Source of the DNA: Testudinibacter aquarius
GTDB taxonomy: Bacteria; Pseudomonadota; Gammaproteobacteria; Enterobacterales; Pasteurellaceae
NCBI RefSeq assembly: GCF_004342725.1
Contig: NZ_SMCP01000004.1
Coordinates: 62,001-126,000 of the forward strand
Reading direction: 5' to 3'
Length of the DNA: 64,000 bases
Below the pieces are notes generated by a model. It saw nothing but the letters and a program-made list of their open reading frames with translations, made no database searches and was not told the DNA's origin. Position numbers and translations under genes: made by a program. Positions 40,247 to 50,665 of the stretch are shown piece after piece. The stretch's first letter is position 1; each line of letters opens with the position of its first letter.

Positions 40247-41005
40247 ATGATTGAAAAACTTGCTAACGGTAAAAACCTCACTAAGATCGAATATCAAGTA
40301 CTTGAGTATATTGTTAAAAATATAGATAACATTATGCATATGGGAGTAAGAGAAATTGCAAAAAGAAACTATACATCCACTTCAGTCATTATGCGGTTAA
40401 CCAAAAAACTGGGTTATACTGGTTTTATTGACATGCATTACAAGTTACTACCATTAATAAAAACACCAAATTTTGATTATACTAATACAGATTTTCAAGA
40501 ATTATTTTCCAGCTCAAATATATTCCAACTAAATAGCCACGAATTGATAACCAGATTAGCTGAAAAAATCTCCACTATTAATAACAAATTAATATTTATT
40601 TATGCCACAGGATTCTCAGGAATTATTGCTGAATACATCTATAAAAAAATACTTGTATTAGGTAAAAAAGCCATTATTTCCAGCGGATCGGACTCAGCCG
40701 GTATATTTGAAAATAACTTAAATGACATTGGTCTTTTTATTGCCTTGTCTAAGTCTGGCGAGACTACCAATGTAGTTAACAAAGCTAGAACTGCTAAAGA
40801 AAACAATATATATGTTGCATCATTTACTAATGAATTACCTAATAGCCTGGCTGATATATCAGACCTTAATTACAAAATTGAAGATTGTGGAAAATCCGAC
40901 ACCCTGAATATACTACCAAATCCTTTTTTTCCAAATGCATTAATGCTATTTGAAGCCATTAGTTACGAATATAATAAATTGATATTTAAGAATACTCCAC
41001 ATTAA
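40247..41005 (+). CDS. RpiR-family sugar-phosphate regulator
   Basis: 252 residues. N-terminal RpiR helix-turn-helix (about 1-75, GVREIAKRNYTSTSVIMRLTKKLGYTGFIDMHYKLL) and a C-terminal SIS domain (about 105-230, FIYATGFSGIIAEYIYKKILVLGKKAI, FIALSKSGETTNVVNKARTAKENNIYVASFTN). It lies directly upstream of the alpha-glucoside PTS genes in the same direction with its own terminator between, so it is probably their regulator and senses a phosphorylated sugar. The gene is clearly more AT-rich than its neighbours and has no uptake signal, in keeping with transfer. Confidence 0.88.
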   Translation: MIEKLANGKNLTKIEYQVLEYIVKNIDNIMHMGVREIAKRNYTSTSVIMRLTKKLGYTGFIDMHYKLLPLIKTPNFDYTNTDFQELFSSSNIFQLNSHELITRLAEKISTINNKLIFIYATGFSGIIAEYIYKKILVLGKKAIISSGSDSAGIFENNLNDIGLFIALSKSGETTNVVNKARTAKENNIYVASFTNELPNSLADISDLNYKIEDCGKSDTLNILPNPFFPNALMLFEAISYEYNKLIFKNTPH

Positions 41006-41027
41006 GCTAAAGCTAATACCAACAGAG

Positions 41028-41059
41028 AAACAGGTTATTAATATTGAAAACCTGTTTTT
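41028..41059 (+). terminator. Terminator after the RpiR-type gene
   Basis: AAACAGGTT (41028-41036) pairs with AACCTGTTT (41049-41057) and runs into a TTTTTA stretch, 23 bases after the stop. Confidence 0.75.
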
Positions 41060-41112
41060 AAATTCTACTATTCTATATATTTTTCATTTTTGCCTCTGTA
41101 TGATTTTAGTAT

Positions 41113-41125
41113 CGCTATTTTAGCG
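41113..41125. promoter_or_regulatory. Small palindrome upstream of the alpha-glucoside EIIBC gene
   Basis: CGCTA-TTT-TAGCG lies 24 bases upstream of the EIIBC ATG, where a repressor would block transcription. It could be the site of the adjacent RpiR-type protein. Short, so tentative. Confidence 0.3.
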
Positions 41126-41148
41126 TAGACTATCACTGGAGGATAAAA

Positions 41149-42732
41149 ATGAAAGAAAAACTAACCAATGGATTACAACGCTTTTCTAAAGCCATGTTTG
41201 TCCCTATTCTCATTTTACCTATTGTCGGAGTTTTAATTGCATTTAGTAATGTTTTAAATAATGCAAAACTAGCTGAGCTTTTACCTTTTCTAGACAACAT
41301 CTTCATCAAAGGATTTGGAACTATTTTATCGAGTTCATTAGTCTCTATTCTAGTAAATTTAGGATTAATCTTCTGCGTGGGATTAAGTGTTGGCCTTGCA
41401 AAAGAGAAAAAAGCTGAAGCTGGATTTACAGCAGTGCTTGCCTATCTAATTTTCACCTATGCTATGAATAAGTTTATGCTCTTAAGCGGTATCTTATATC
41501 AAGGCGAATCTTTACGCGGTACCGGTCAAACAATGGTTCTTGGTATACAAATTCTCGATATGGGGATATTTTTAGGTCTCTTTTTAGGTAGCCTTGTTGC
41601 CTTTATCCACAATCGTTACTGCGAACAAGAATTCAATAGCGCATTTCAGATCTATGGCGGTTCAAGATTCGTTTTCATAATCTTAATCCCAACCGTTATC
41701 TTCTCCGCCATTGTTTTAACTTATCTTTGGCCTTTCGTTCAATATGGAATTTTAAAGCTTGGCGTTATTATTAATCATAGCGGAGAAGCTGGCATATTCT
41801 TATACGGAATGCTGGAGCGATTACTCATTCCGACAGGATTGCATCACCTTGTTTATACATCATTTTTGTATACTCCTTTAGGAGGTTCTGTCGAAATTAA
41901 TGGCCAAGTATTTGAAGGAGCTAGAAATATTTATTATGCTGAAATGGCACTTCCGTCAATTCCTAGACTTTCACCTACTGTTATTTGGGATGCAAGAGGC
42001 ATCTCAAAAATGTATGGCTTAATTGGTGCCTGCTTCGCAATGTACTATACGGCAAAACCTGAAAATAAAGCAAAAGTTAAAGCTATTTTAATTCCGGCCG
42101 CGTTCTCTTCATTTATTGCCGGAGTGACTGAGCCTATCGAATTTACTTTTATGTTTGTCGCGCCACTGTTGTTTATCATTCATGCCGTATTAAGCGGATT
42201 AAGCATGGTAGTGCTCAGTCTGCTTGATGTAAGAGCGATCGGGCCAAATGGCTTTATCGATTTCTTACTCTTTAACGTCCCTTTAGGAATAACAAAAACT
42301 GGTTGGCCAATGTATATGCTTGTTGGCGTAATTTTCTTCTGTTTATACTATGTTATTTTCACATTCTTAATAAAACGATTAGATTTAAAAACAATCGGAA
42401 GAGAAGATAATGGCGAAGAAGCCAAACTTTATAGTAAAGATGACTACCATAAAAGAAATAAAAGTACACAATCAAAAAATATTAATGCTGATACTATTAT
42501 TGATGGTTTAGGTGGACAGCAAAATATTCAAAGTGTTGAAAATTGCTATACCCGATTAAGGTTGTTATTAAAAGATCCAGAATTAGTTGATGAAAATTTA
42601 TTGAAAAATTATACAGGAGCAAGTGCGGTTATAAAAATGGGTAATAATGTGCAAGTCGTATATGGTTTGCAAGTAAACTCAATTAGAAAAGCCGTTGATC
42701 ATGCTTTAGAGCAATTAAAAAATCAAATTTAA
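41149..42732 (+). CDS. PTS alpha-glucoside-type EIICB transporter
   Basis: 527 residues. An EIIC of the glucose family (about 1-420, ten or so membrane helices; MFVPILILPIVGVLIAF, ERLLIPTGLHHLVYTSFLYTPLGG, AGVTEPIEFTFMFVAPLLF) is followed by a C-terminal EIIB domain with phosphorylated Cys466 in SVENCYTRLRLLL. The EIIC sequence resembles GlvC/AglA/MalX-type alpha-glucoside transporters. No EIIA is present, so EIIA-Glc is the expected donor. The GH4 enzyme encoded 15 bases later hydrolyses the imported phosphodisaccharide. AT-rich; the only uptake signal seen is in the EIIB region at about 42621. Confidence 0.92.
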   Translation: MKEKLTNGLQRFSKAMFVPILILPIVGVLIAFSNVLNNAKLAELLPFLDNIFIKGFGTILSSSLVSILVNLGLIFCVGLSVGLAKEKKAEAGFTAVLAYLIFTYAMNKFMLLSGILYQGESLRGTGQTMVLGIQILDMGIFLGLFLGSLVAFIHNRYCEQEFNSAFQIYGGSRFVFIILIPTVIFSAIVLTYLWPFVQYGILKLGVIINHSGEAGIFLYGMLERLLIPTGLHHLVYTSFLYTPLGGSVEINGQVFEGARNIYYAEMALPSIPRLSPTVIWDARGISKMYGLIGACFAMYYTAKPENKAKVKAILIPAAFSSFIAGVTEPIEFTFMFVAPLLFIIHAVLSGLSMVVLSLLDVRAIGPNGFIDFLLFNVPLGITKTGWPMYMLVGVIFFCLYYVIFTFLIKRLDLKTIGREDNGEEAKLYSKDDYHKRNKSTQSKNINADTIIDGLGGQQNIQSVENCYTRLRLLLKDPELVDENLLKNYTGASAVIKMGNNVQVVYGLQVNSIRKAVDHALEQLKNQI

Positions 42733-44073
<1,341 letters not shown>

Positions 44074-44111
44074 GACTTAAAAACTATACTATAATTTATA
44101 TGAAATAATAC

Positions 44112-44148
44112 AAAACGGCTTTAAACACAATTTAAAGCCGTTTTTATC
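44112..44148 (+). terminator. Terminator of the alpha-glucoside operon
   Basis: AAACGGCTTTAAA pairs with TTTAAAGCCGTTT around a five-base loop and ends in a T-run. It lies just before the convergent transketolase gene and may work both ways. Confidence 0.85.
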
Positions 44149-44168
44149 AACTTATTGCCACCACTTAA

Positions 44169-45116
44169 TCAGGCAAGTAAGCTCAATGCCTGTTTGACGA
44201 TATGATCAGCGCTTAATTCATATTCCTGCATCAAGAAATCTTGGGTGCCGACTTGTCCATAACGACCTTTTATTCCAACTCTACGCAACGGAACCGGGCA
44301 GTGTTCGGACAAAACTTCGGCAACTGCGGAACCGAGGCCGTTATAAATACTGTGGTTTTCACACGTTACGATTTTTCCGGTTTGCTGCGCTTGTTCAATG
44401 ATGCACGCTTGATCTATTGGTTTTAACGTGAACATATCAACCACCGTTGCGGCAATCCCTTGCTGTGCCAACTGCTCGGCTGCGGCTAGTGCTTCGGCGA
44501 CCATAATACCGTTGGCAATCAGGGTAATATCTTTCCCTTTACGCAATATTTTGGCTTTGCCGATGCTGAATTCTTCGTCTTCAGCATAAATTTTTACTGC
44601 TTGTTTGCGAATGGTTCTAACCCAATAAAAACCTTTCAGATCAACCAATTGTCGCACAATATTTTTCATCATGCTGCCGTCGGTGATCTCCAGCACTGTC
44701 GCTTTTGCCAGCCCGCGCACAATCCCCATATCCTCAAAAGACATGTGCGTGCCGCCATTGTGAACTGCCGAAATTCCGGCATCAGAAGCGATCACTTTGA
44801 CATTATTCTCTTGATAATCCAATGACATAAAAAGCTGGTCAAAACAGCGACGACTGGCAAATGCAGTAAAAGTGTGAAAAAACGGGATATGCCCAGCCAA
44901 GGATAGACCTGCCGCCATGCCGACCACATTGGCTTCCATGATGCCGCAGTTAATCACTTGATTAGGCAATGCTTTTTGCACCTGATCCATTCCCATCGAG
45001 CTCATCAAATCCGCTTCCAGCTCAATTACCAGAGGATTTTCAAGCATGTGTTGTTTCAAGGTTTCAGCATAAATTTTACGCATTTCCAGCGTATCATATT
45101 GTCTTTCAATCGACAT
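44169..45116 (-). CDS. Transketolase-like C-terminal subunit
   Basis: 315 residues from the ATG at 45116 (GGAGG upstream). It contains the pyrimidine-binding domain (about 5-165: CGIMEANVVGMAAGLSLAGHIPFFHTFTAFASRRCFDQ) and the C-terminal domain of transketolase, while the cofactor phosphate-binding half is a separate gene upstream. Split transketolases of this kind appear in pentose and branched-sugar catabolic operons rather than the housekeeping pathway. It overlaps the N-subunit gene by 11 bases. With the PTS genes it should act on the phosphorylated product of the imported sugar; the exact donor is unknown. Confidence 0.9.
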   Translation of the reverse strand: MSIERQYDTLEMRKIYAETLKQHMLENPLVIELEADLMSSMGMDQVQKALPNQVINCGIMEANVVGMAAGLSLAGHIPFFHTFTAFASRRCFDQLFMSLDYQENNVKVIASDAGISAVHNGGTHMSFEDMGIVRGLAKATVLEITDGSMMKNIVRQLVDLKGFYWVRTIRKQAVKIYAEDEEFSIGKAKILRKGKDITLIANGIMVAEALAAAEQLAQQGIAATVVDMFTLKPIDQACIIEQAQQTGKIVTCENHSIYNGLGSAVAEVLSEHCPVPLRRVGIKGRYGQVGTQDFLMQEYELSADHIVKQALSLLA

Positions 45117-45957
45117 ATTTTGCCTCCAATTGCTGAATTGCCAGTTCAATCGCCTGCTTGCCTTCTGCCGTCAGTCGCATATGGTGGGAATTCGCCAGAT
45201 TTTCAATATATGGCACCCCCTGCCCTTTTTTACTGTCGAGAATAATCAGCAACGGTTTGCTGTTCGGTTGCTGCAATGCAAGGGCGGTTCTTAACGATAA
45301 TGTACGGTACAATTCTGCGATATCATCACCTTTGACAGTGACCACATCAAAACCGAACGCCACAAATTTCTGTTCCAAATTTTGTGGATCGATAATTGAG
45401 GTTAATGCGCCGTCGAGCTGTAACTTATTGTAATCAATAAAAGTATAGAGATTATTCAATTTACGGTGAGCAATAAATTGAAAAGCTTCCCAACATTGCC
45501 CTTCGTTTAACTCTCCGTCACCTAAAATGCAGAAAGTACGGTTCGGCAAGCCACGCAATTGATGTGAAAGCGCAATGCCGGCGGCAATTGAAACGCCTTG
45601 CCCCAACGAACCGGTTGTTGCATCCACGCCTTTAGTCAGCAGCCTATCCGGGTGGCTGGGCAGACGAGTTCCGTTTTGGTTAACCGTCATCAATGCCGCC
45701 AGCGGAAAATAACCTTTCAAAGCTAAGGTGGCATACAACGCTGGTCCGCCATGCCCTTTTGACAGCACAAAGTAATCACGCTCTGCCCAAGCCGGCTGTT
45801 GCGGATCAATTTTCATGATTCCGCCATACAACACCGCTAAGGTTTCAACAATTGATAAGCTGCCGCCAAAATGCCCAAATCCCAGATTTAGCAACGATTT
45901 TAATAATTGAATTCGGATATCGTTGGCAAAATGCTGTAATTTATCTATCGCTGTCAT
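45106..45957 (-). CDS. Transketolase-like N-terminal subunit
   Basis: 283 residues. Thiamine diphosphate-binding half of a split transketolase: LNLGFGHFGGSLSIVETLAVLYGGIM, LSKGHGGPALYATLALKGYF, GSLGQGVSIAAGIAL and the ThDP/Mg motif GDGELNEGQCWEAFQFIAHRKLNN. It pairs with the C-terminal subunit encoded next. The start overlaps the EIIC stop by four bases (ATGA), so all genes of this operon are translationally linked. Confidence 0.93.
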   Translation of the reverse strand: MTAIDKLQHFANDIRIQLLKSLLNLGFGHFGGSLSIVETLAVLYGGIMKIDPQQPAWAERDYFVLSKGHGGPALYATLALKGYFPLAALMTVNQNGTRLPSHPDRLLTKGVDATTGSLGQGVSIAAGIALSHQLRGLPNRTFCILGDGELNEGQCWEAFQFIAHRKLNNLYTFIDYNKLQLDGALTSIIDPQNLEQKFVAFGFDVVTVKGDDIAELYRTLSLRTALALQQPNSKPLLIILDSKKGQGVPYIENLANSHHMRLTAEGKQAIELAIQQLEAKYVD

Positions 45958-47324
45958 GATTCATCATCCTGGTTAGATGGTGCTTTTTTAGCGACATAGT
46001 TATAGATCACCAATAAGCTGAAAATAGCGACAATGACCACGGTAATCATATCTTTCGACAGATATTGCACCATGTTACCCAGCACAATCCCGACGCCACC
46101 AAAATCTGAATCAGAGAATGTTGTGTTGGCAAAGCCCAGCGATCCCAATACCGGCAACAGGAAAACCGGCAGGAAGGTAATCAACACCCCATGGGCAAAT
46201 CCACCAATAATCGCCCCACGCCGTCCGCCAGTGGCATTACCAAAGACCCCTGCGGTTGCGCCACAGAAAAAGTGCGGTACCACACCGGGCAAAATCAACA
46301 CCCAATTCAACATCCCCAACACCGCCAAGCTGGCAATACCACCGATGAAACTGGCTAAAAAACCGACCAGCACCGCATTTGGCGCATAAGGGAAAACAAT
46401 CGGGCAGTCCAATGCCGGGCGCGCATCCGGCACCAATTTTTCAGAAAATCCGGTAAATGCCGGCACAATTTCGGCTAGGATCAAACGCACCCCTTGCAGA
46501 ATGATAAAAACGCCGGCGGCAAAGGTAATCGCTTGAATAATGGCGTAAACCAGATAGTTTTGGCCGCCACTCAAGGTGGATTCAATATATTCACCGCCGG
46601 ATGCCAGCGCGAGGATTAAATAGATCACCATCATGGTTAAAGAAATTGAAATTGAACTGTCACGCAAGAAACTCAAGTTTTTCGGTAAATCCATCTCTTC
46701 CGTTGATTTGGATCCTTTGCCGACCGCACTGCCAACCGCACCTGCCAACACATAACCCAGGGTGCCGAAATGCCCGAATGCCACGTCATTGCTGCCGGTA
46801 ATCCGTTTCATATACCGATGTGCAATCGCCGGGAAAAACGCCATCACCATGCCGAGTATCAATGAGCCGACAAAAACCAGTTGGAAACCTTCAAAGCCTG
46901 CCACGGTTAAAATAATCCCAATCATGCACGCCATATAAAACGTATGGTGTCCGGTCAAGAAAATGTATTTCAGACGGGTAAAACGTGCCACTACAATATT
47001 GGCAACCATGCCGAATGCCATAATCAGCGCAGTAGCTGTGCCGTATTTTTCAACTGCCATCGAGACGATGGCTTCATTATTCGGGATAATGCCCTGCACA
47101 TTAAAGGCATATTCAAACATACCGCCCAGTGGGTTCAACGAGCCGACCAACACCCCTGCACCACCACCCAACACCAAAAAGCCCAAAATTGTTTTAACTG
47201 TGCCTTTGACCACATCTGAAAACGGTTTTTTCTGCGCCAATAAACCGACTAATGCGATCAAACCAACCAACACTGCCGGCACTTTTAAAATATCTAAAAT
47301 GAAAAAAAGCAAGCCGTCCATCAT
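45954..47324 (-). CDS. PTS ascorbate-type EIIC (UlaA/SgaT family)
   Basis: 456 residues with about eleven membrane segments. The family pattern FFILDILKVPAVLVGLIALVGLLAQKKPFSDVVKGTVKTILGFLVLGGGA and the later PVFLLPVLGSLGFANTTFSDSDFGGVGI identify the UlaA/SgaT group. AGGAG precedes the start. In this operon it is joined to split transketolase genes and not to the L-ascorbate-6-P pathway (no UlaG, D, E or F), so the substrate is probably another sugar or polyol. No EIIA is encoded nearby. Confidence 0.92.
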   Translation of the reverse strand: MMDGLLFFILDILKVPAVLVGLIALVGLLAQKKPFSDVVKGTVKTILGFLVLGGGAGVLVGSLNPLGGMFEYAFNVQGIIPNNEAIVSMAVEKYGTATALIMAFGMVANIVVARFTRLKYIFLTGHHTFYMACMIGIILTVAGFEGFQLVFVGSLILGMVMAFFPAIAHRYMKRITGSNDVAFGHFGTLGYVLAGAVGSAVGKGSKSTEEMDLPKNLSFLRDSSISISLTMMVIYLILALASGGEYIESTLSGGQNYLVYAIIQAITFAAGVFIILQGVRLILAEIVPAFTGFSEKLVPDARPALDCPIVFPYAPNAVLVGFLASFIGGIASLAVLGMLNWVLILPGVVPHFFCGATAGVFGNATGGRRGAIIGGFAHGVLITFLPVFLLPVLGSLGFANTTFSDSDFGGVGIVLGNMVQYLSKDMITVVIVAIFSLLVIYNYVAKKAPSNQDDES

Positions 47325-47332
47325 CTTTTCTC

Positions 47333-47602
47333 CTAGCGATTGAAATAGGCAGCAAGTTTCTCTTCAAACTCTGCTACACTGACCAAGTTTTTCACTACCA
47401 CGATTTTATCCGCTGAAATGCTACTGCTTTCGGCAATATCTTTTGCCATCACAAACAGATCGGCATCATTCGGCGTCACTGAAGCCAAATCGGTATGATC
47501 GACTTCGGCTTCGATACCTAATTTTTTCAACGCTTTCTTGATGTTCATTTCCATCATAAAACTGCTACCCAAGCCTGAACCACATACTGCTGTAATTTTC
47601 AT
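47333..47602 (-). CDS. PTS ascorbate-type EIIB (UlaB/SgaB family)
   Basis: 89 residues from the ATG at 47602 (AAGGAG upstream; the longer frame from 47668 is unsupported). EIIB of the ascorbate family: phosphorylated Cys7 in MKITAVCGSGLGSSFMMEMNIKKALKKLG, followed by the alternating alpha/beta pattern typical of this class. It passes phosphate to the EIIC encoded 8 bases downstream. First gene of the leftward operon, directly downstream of two LacI-type operators. Confidence 0.92.
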   Translation of the reverse strand: MKITAVCGSGLGSSFMMEMNIKKALKKLGIEAEVDHTDLASVTPNDADLFVMAKDIAESSSISADKIVVVKNLVSVAEFEEKLAAYFNR

Positions 47603-47714
47603 TATTTTCTCCTTGATAAAAAGAGGGATAAAACCGGCAATCGCCTGCTGACAGATAGGGCTGTACACAACACCCTACGATCTTGTATAAGATGTAGGCA
47701 GTCTAAACCATCAA

Positions 47715-47728
47715 TGATAGCGCTATCA
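47715..47728. promoter_or_regulatory. LacI-type operator 1
   Basis: TGATAGCGCTATCA is a perfect 14-bp palindrome with a central GC, the form bound by LacI/GntR-family repressors. It lies in the gap between the EIIB gene and the divergent lacI-type gene. Confidence 0.8.
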
Positions 47729-47748
47729 AACTAAAGATATGAAATCTG

Positions 47749-47762
47749 TGATAGCGCTAACA
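47749..47762. promoter_or_regulatory. LacI-type operator 2
   Basis: TGATAGCGCTAACA is the same site with one change, centred 34 bases from operator 1 (about three helical turns), which suits cooperative binding and control of both divergent promoters. Confidence 0.75.
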
Positions 47763-47866
47763 TATTTTCCGATTTCCGATATAAGCAACGTTAAAGCGCA
47801 TCAGTTTATGCACGATTTTCAAATTTATGCGCTATAATTCAGGGATATATTTTGAGGAGTTACACT

Positions 47867-48892
47867 ATGTCATCAAATTCCCAAGCTCCCCGCACACGCA
47901 GAACAACCGGGCGAGTCACGCTTGCCGATGTCGCCAAACGGGTCGGCGTAGGGCAAATGACGGTTTCCCGAGCACTGCGTACTCCAGAGCTGGTTTCCGA
48001 CAATTTAAGAGAAAAAATAGAAAGTGCGGTACAACAGTTAGGCTATATCCCCAATGCTGCCGCGCGCGAACTGGCATCGGTTTCCAGCCGTAATATCGTG
48101 ATTATCACCTCCTCAATTACATCAACTGAAAATACCCTGATCCTGTCGGCACTACAGAAAAAACTGAAACCACTTGATGTTCAGTTGGTTATCCTGCTTG
48201 CCGGTGAAAAAAAATGGCTGCCGGAATTGATCAACCATTCTCCACTCGCCATTGTATTGCTCAATTTAAAATGCCCGCCACAAGAAGCCGGATGGATTAA
48301 ACAAAGCGGTGTACTCATGATTGAAATAGGTGCAAAACAAGTTTCACCGTTGGGAATTAATGTCGGGATCGACAGTAAACAGGCAATGCAAACCATGATC
48401 CATTATTTGGTAGAAAGGGGCTGCCAACAAATCGGGCTATTGTCTGCCAAACAAGATTCAGCGATTTTTCAACAATACTTAGAAAGCTGGCACACCACCT
48501 TGTTGGCTAAATATTTGGATCCGCACTTAATCCTGCATTGTGCCGAAGAGATCTCTTTTTCGGTCGGCGCCAAGCTGTTTAATGATGCGATGCTGATGTG
48601 GGGGCGAATTGATGCGTTGGTTTTTCTGTCCGATGAATTGGCTTGTGGCGCACTATGTGAAGCACAGCGCAAGCGAATCAACATTCCTTATGAAACCTTG
48701 ATTGTCGGTTTGGGTGGGCTGGATGTCGGATCGGTTTCCTACCCTAGATTGACTACCATCGATATTCCCTATGAACACATCGGTGAGACCGCAGGACAAC
48801 AATTAGTTGAATTATTGCAGCAAAACCGCACTTTTAGCGAAACACTTTTTATCCCGCTGCCGGTCAAACTGCTGAAACGGGATAGCGCTTGA
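47867..48892 (+). CDS. LacI-family transcriptional repressor
   Basis: 341 residues from the ATG at 47867 (GAGGAG upstream). The LacI headpiece (VTLADVAKRVGVGQMTVSRALRTPELVSDNLREKI) is followed by a periplasmic-binding-protein-like sensor (VIITSSITSTENTLILSALQKKL, DALVFLSDELACGALCEAQRKRINIP, TTIDIPYEHIGETAGQQLVELL). It resembles the GntR branch, in agreement with the TGATAGCGCTATCA sites upstream. Divergent from the PTS/transketolase operon, which it most likely represses until the sugar (or its phosphate) is present. It carries two uptake signals. Confidence 0.93.
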   Translation: MSSNSQAPRTRRTTGRVTLADVAKRVGVGQMTVSRALRTPELVSDNLREKIESAVQQLGYIPNAAARELASVSSRNIVIITSSITSTENTLILSALQKKLKPLDVQLVILLAGEKKWLPELINHSPLAIVLLNLKCPPQEAGWIKQSGVLMIEIGAKQVSPLGINVGIDSKQAMQTMIHYLVERGCQQIGLLSAKQDSAIFQQYLESWHTTLLAKYLDPHLILHCAEEISFSVGAKLFNDAMLMWGRIDALVFLSDELACGALCEAQRKRINIPYETLIVGLGGLDVGSVSYPRLTTIDIPYEHIGETAGQQLVELLQQNRTFSETLFIPLPVKLLKRDSA

Positions 48893-48948
48893 GTGAGGTC
48901 TGACGCCCAATATGGATTGATAAAAAAGCAACAGACCTCGTAACACGA

Positions 48949-49857
48949 TCACTGCACTGCTTTCAACATTTCCTGATTCATGGCTTTCATCGACTGTAAG
49001 CCACCCATCACCAGATACCAGTTCACGGAATCCAAGAATACGATATTGCCGTTTTGATAAGCTTTTGAGCCTTTGATTAACGCATTATCAAACACTTTTT
49101 TAGCATTACCACTTTTATTGGTAATCGCCGCCGTACGGTCAACCACAAAAATGTAATCCGGGTTTTTATCCAATACATACTCAAAGCTGACTTTCATGCC
49201 GTGGCGGGATTCCTTGATTCCTGTATCGGCTTGAGTGAAGCCGTAGTCTTGAAAAATCATGCCGTAGCGAGAATTGGGTCCAAAGGTGCTGATATTGCTT
49301 TCATTCGCCAACAGCACCAGTGCAGTTTTGCCTTTGGCTTTTGCTGCAATCGCCGCTAAATCTTGATCAATCGCCTGCAATTGCGTTGCAGCCTCGGTTT
49401 GTTTGCCAATAATTTCGGCGATATTGCGTACATTTCGTTGAAACGACGGATAAAAATCCAGATATTGAATGTCACTGTAATAGATTGGCGAAATCTCTTT
49501 AAAGCGCTCCACCAACTGACTTTGGCGCGCAGAGATAATCGTCAGCTCCGGTTCAACCGCACTTAGGCGTTCAAAATTTGGCTCCATCAAACCACCGACA
49601 TCAGCGTAAGCTTTGTCTTCATATTTTTTCAAATAGTCCGGCAGCGGTAACGATTTTGGCACCGCAACCACACTCTCACTGCCTAAGCTATCGAGAATAT
49701 CTAATGCCGGAAAATCAAAAATTGCAATACTTTTTGGATTTTGTGGCACGTCCAGTTCACCGATGGTGCTCGACAGCTTAATATCACTTGCCTGTGCAGT
49801 GCCGATGATTACGGTCGCCAGTAGGGAAACGGCTAAAGTACGCCAGGTGTTACGCAT
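48949..49857 (-). CDS. Siderophore ABC transporter periplasmic binding protein
   Basis: 302 residues from the ATG at 49857 (AAGGAG upstream). A signal peptide (cleavage near AQA-S, residue 24) without a lipobox gives a soluble periplasmic protein. It has the class III (FepB/FatB/CeuE-like) binding-protein pattern: KSIAIFDFPALDILDSLG, VGGLMEPNFERLSAVEPELTIIS, and FVVDRTAAI, with a helix linking two lobes. It delivers an iron-siderophore, possibly catecholate, to the permeases encoded upstream. Last gene of the operon, overlapping or abutting the ATPase gene. Confidence 0.9.
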   Translation of the reverse strand: MRNTWRTLAVSLLATVIIGTAQASDIKLSSTIGELDVPQNPKSIAIFDFPALDILDSLGSESVVAVPKSLPLPDYLKKYEDKAYADVGGLMEPNFERLSAVEPELTIISARQSQLVERFKEISPIYYSDIQYLDFYPSFQRNVRNIAEIIGKQTEAATQLQAIDQDLAAIAAKAKGKTALVLLANESNISTFGPNSRYGMIFQDYGFTQADTGIKESRHGMKVSFEYVLDKNPDYIFVVDRTAAITNKSGNAKKVFDNALIKGSKAYQNGNIVFLDSVNWYLVMGGLQSMKAMNQEMLKAVQ

Positions 49858-49889
49858 ATTTACTCCTTGTTGAGAGGTTGGTTTTAACA

Positions 49890-50654
49890 TTAATTTTTAA
49901 AGAAAACGGCTATTCTATTCTCATCAATCGTGTGAATCGGAATCTGCATACCATAAATCTGCTGTAGTGCGGCGGTTTGCATAATCTGCCCGACCTCGCC
50001 CTGCCGCACCAAGCAACCGTTTTTCAAGGCAACGATATAGTCGGAATAGCATGAAGCGAAGTTAATATCATGGATCACAATCACCACGGTTTTGCCCAGT
50101 TCATCGCACAACTTGCGCAGCACTTGCATAATCTGCACCGAGTGTTTCATATCCAAATTGTTCAGTGGCTCATCCAGCAAAATATAGTCGGTATCTTGCG
50201 CCAACGTCATCGCAATATAAGCGCGTTGGCGCTGCCCACCACTTAATTCGTTGATAAACACATGGCGCATCTTTTGCAGATCCATGTAGTCAAGCGAGCG
50301 TTCGATATAGTTACGATCGATTTCGGTTAACCGCCCCTTGCTGTAAGGGAAACGCCCGAATGCAACCAAATCTTCCACCGTCAAGCGTAAATCCAAATGG
50401 TTGCTCTGTTTTAAAATCGACAACCGTTTGGCAATTTCGCTATTGGGAATTTGGCTAATCGGTGTGTCGTCTAACCGCACTTCGCCACTGTCAGCCTGCA
50501 ATAGGCGGCTGATAATCGCCAGTAACGTACTTTTTCCGGCACCATTCGGACCAATAAACGAGGTGATCTTGCCCTTAGGAATCGTCAAGGAAATATCATT
50601 CAAAATCGTTTTTTCCGCATATTTTTTACTGATATGCTTGATGGTTAAACTCAT
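49890..50654 (-). CDS. Siderophore ABC transporter ATP-binding protein
   Basis: 254 residues. FepC-like ABC ATPase: Walker A GPNGAGKST, Q-loop, family-specific VEDLVAFGRFPYSKGRLTEID, signature ELSGGQRQRAYIAMTLAQ, Walker B YILLDEPLNNLD, switch His in VIHDINFA. It energises the two FecCD-type permeases encoded upstream. It lies 11 bases after the second permease gene. Confidence 0.94.
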   Translation of the reverse strand: MSLTIKHISKKYAEKTILNDISLTIPKGKITSFIGPNGAGKSTLLAIISRLLQADSGEVRLDDTPISQIPNSEIAKRLSILKQSNHLDLRLTVEDLVAFGRFPYSKGRLTEIDRNYIERSLDYMDLQKMRHVFINELSGGQRQRAYIAMTLAQDTDYILLDEPLNNLDMKHSVQIMQVLRKLCDELGKTVVIVIHDINFASCYSDYIVALKNGCLVRQGEVGQIMQTAALQQIYGMQIPIHTIDENRIAVFFKN

Positions 50655-50665
50655 TAATCACTCCG

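Noticed and set aside
48895-48939. GAGGTCTG / CAGACCTC inverted repeat after the LacI-type gene as a terminator
   Set aside because: An eight-bp stem with a 29-base loop and no T-run on the plus strand; too weak.
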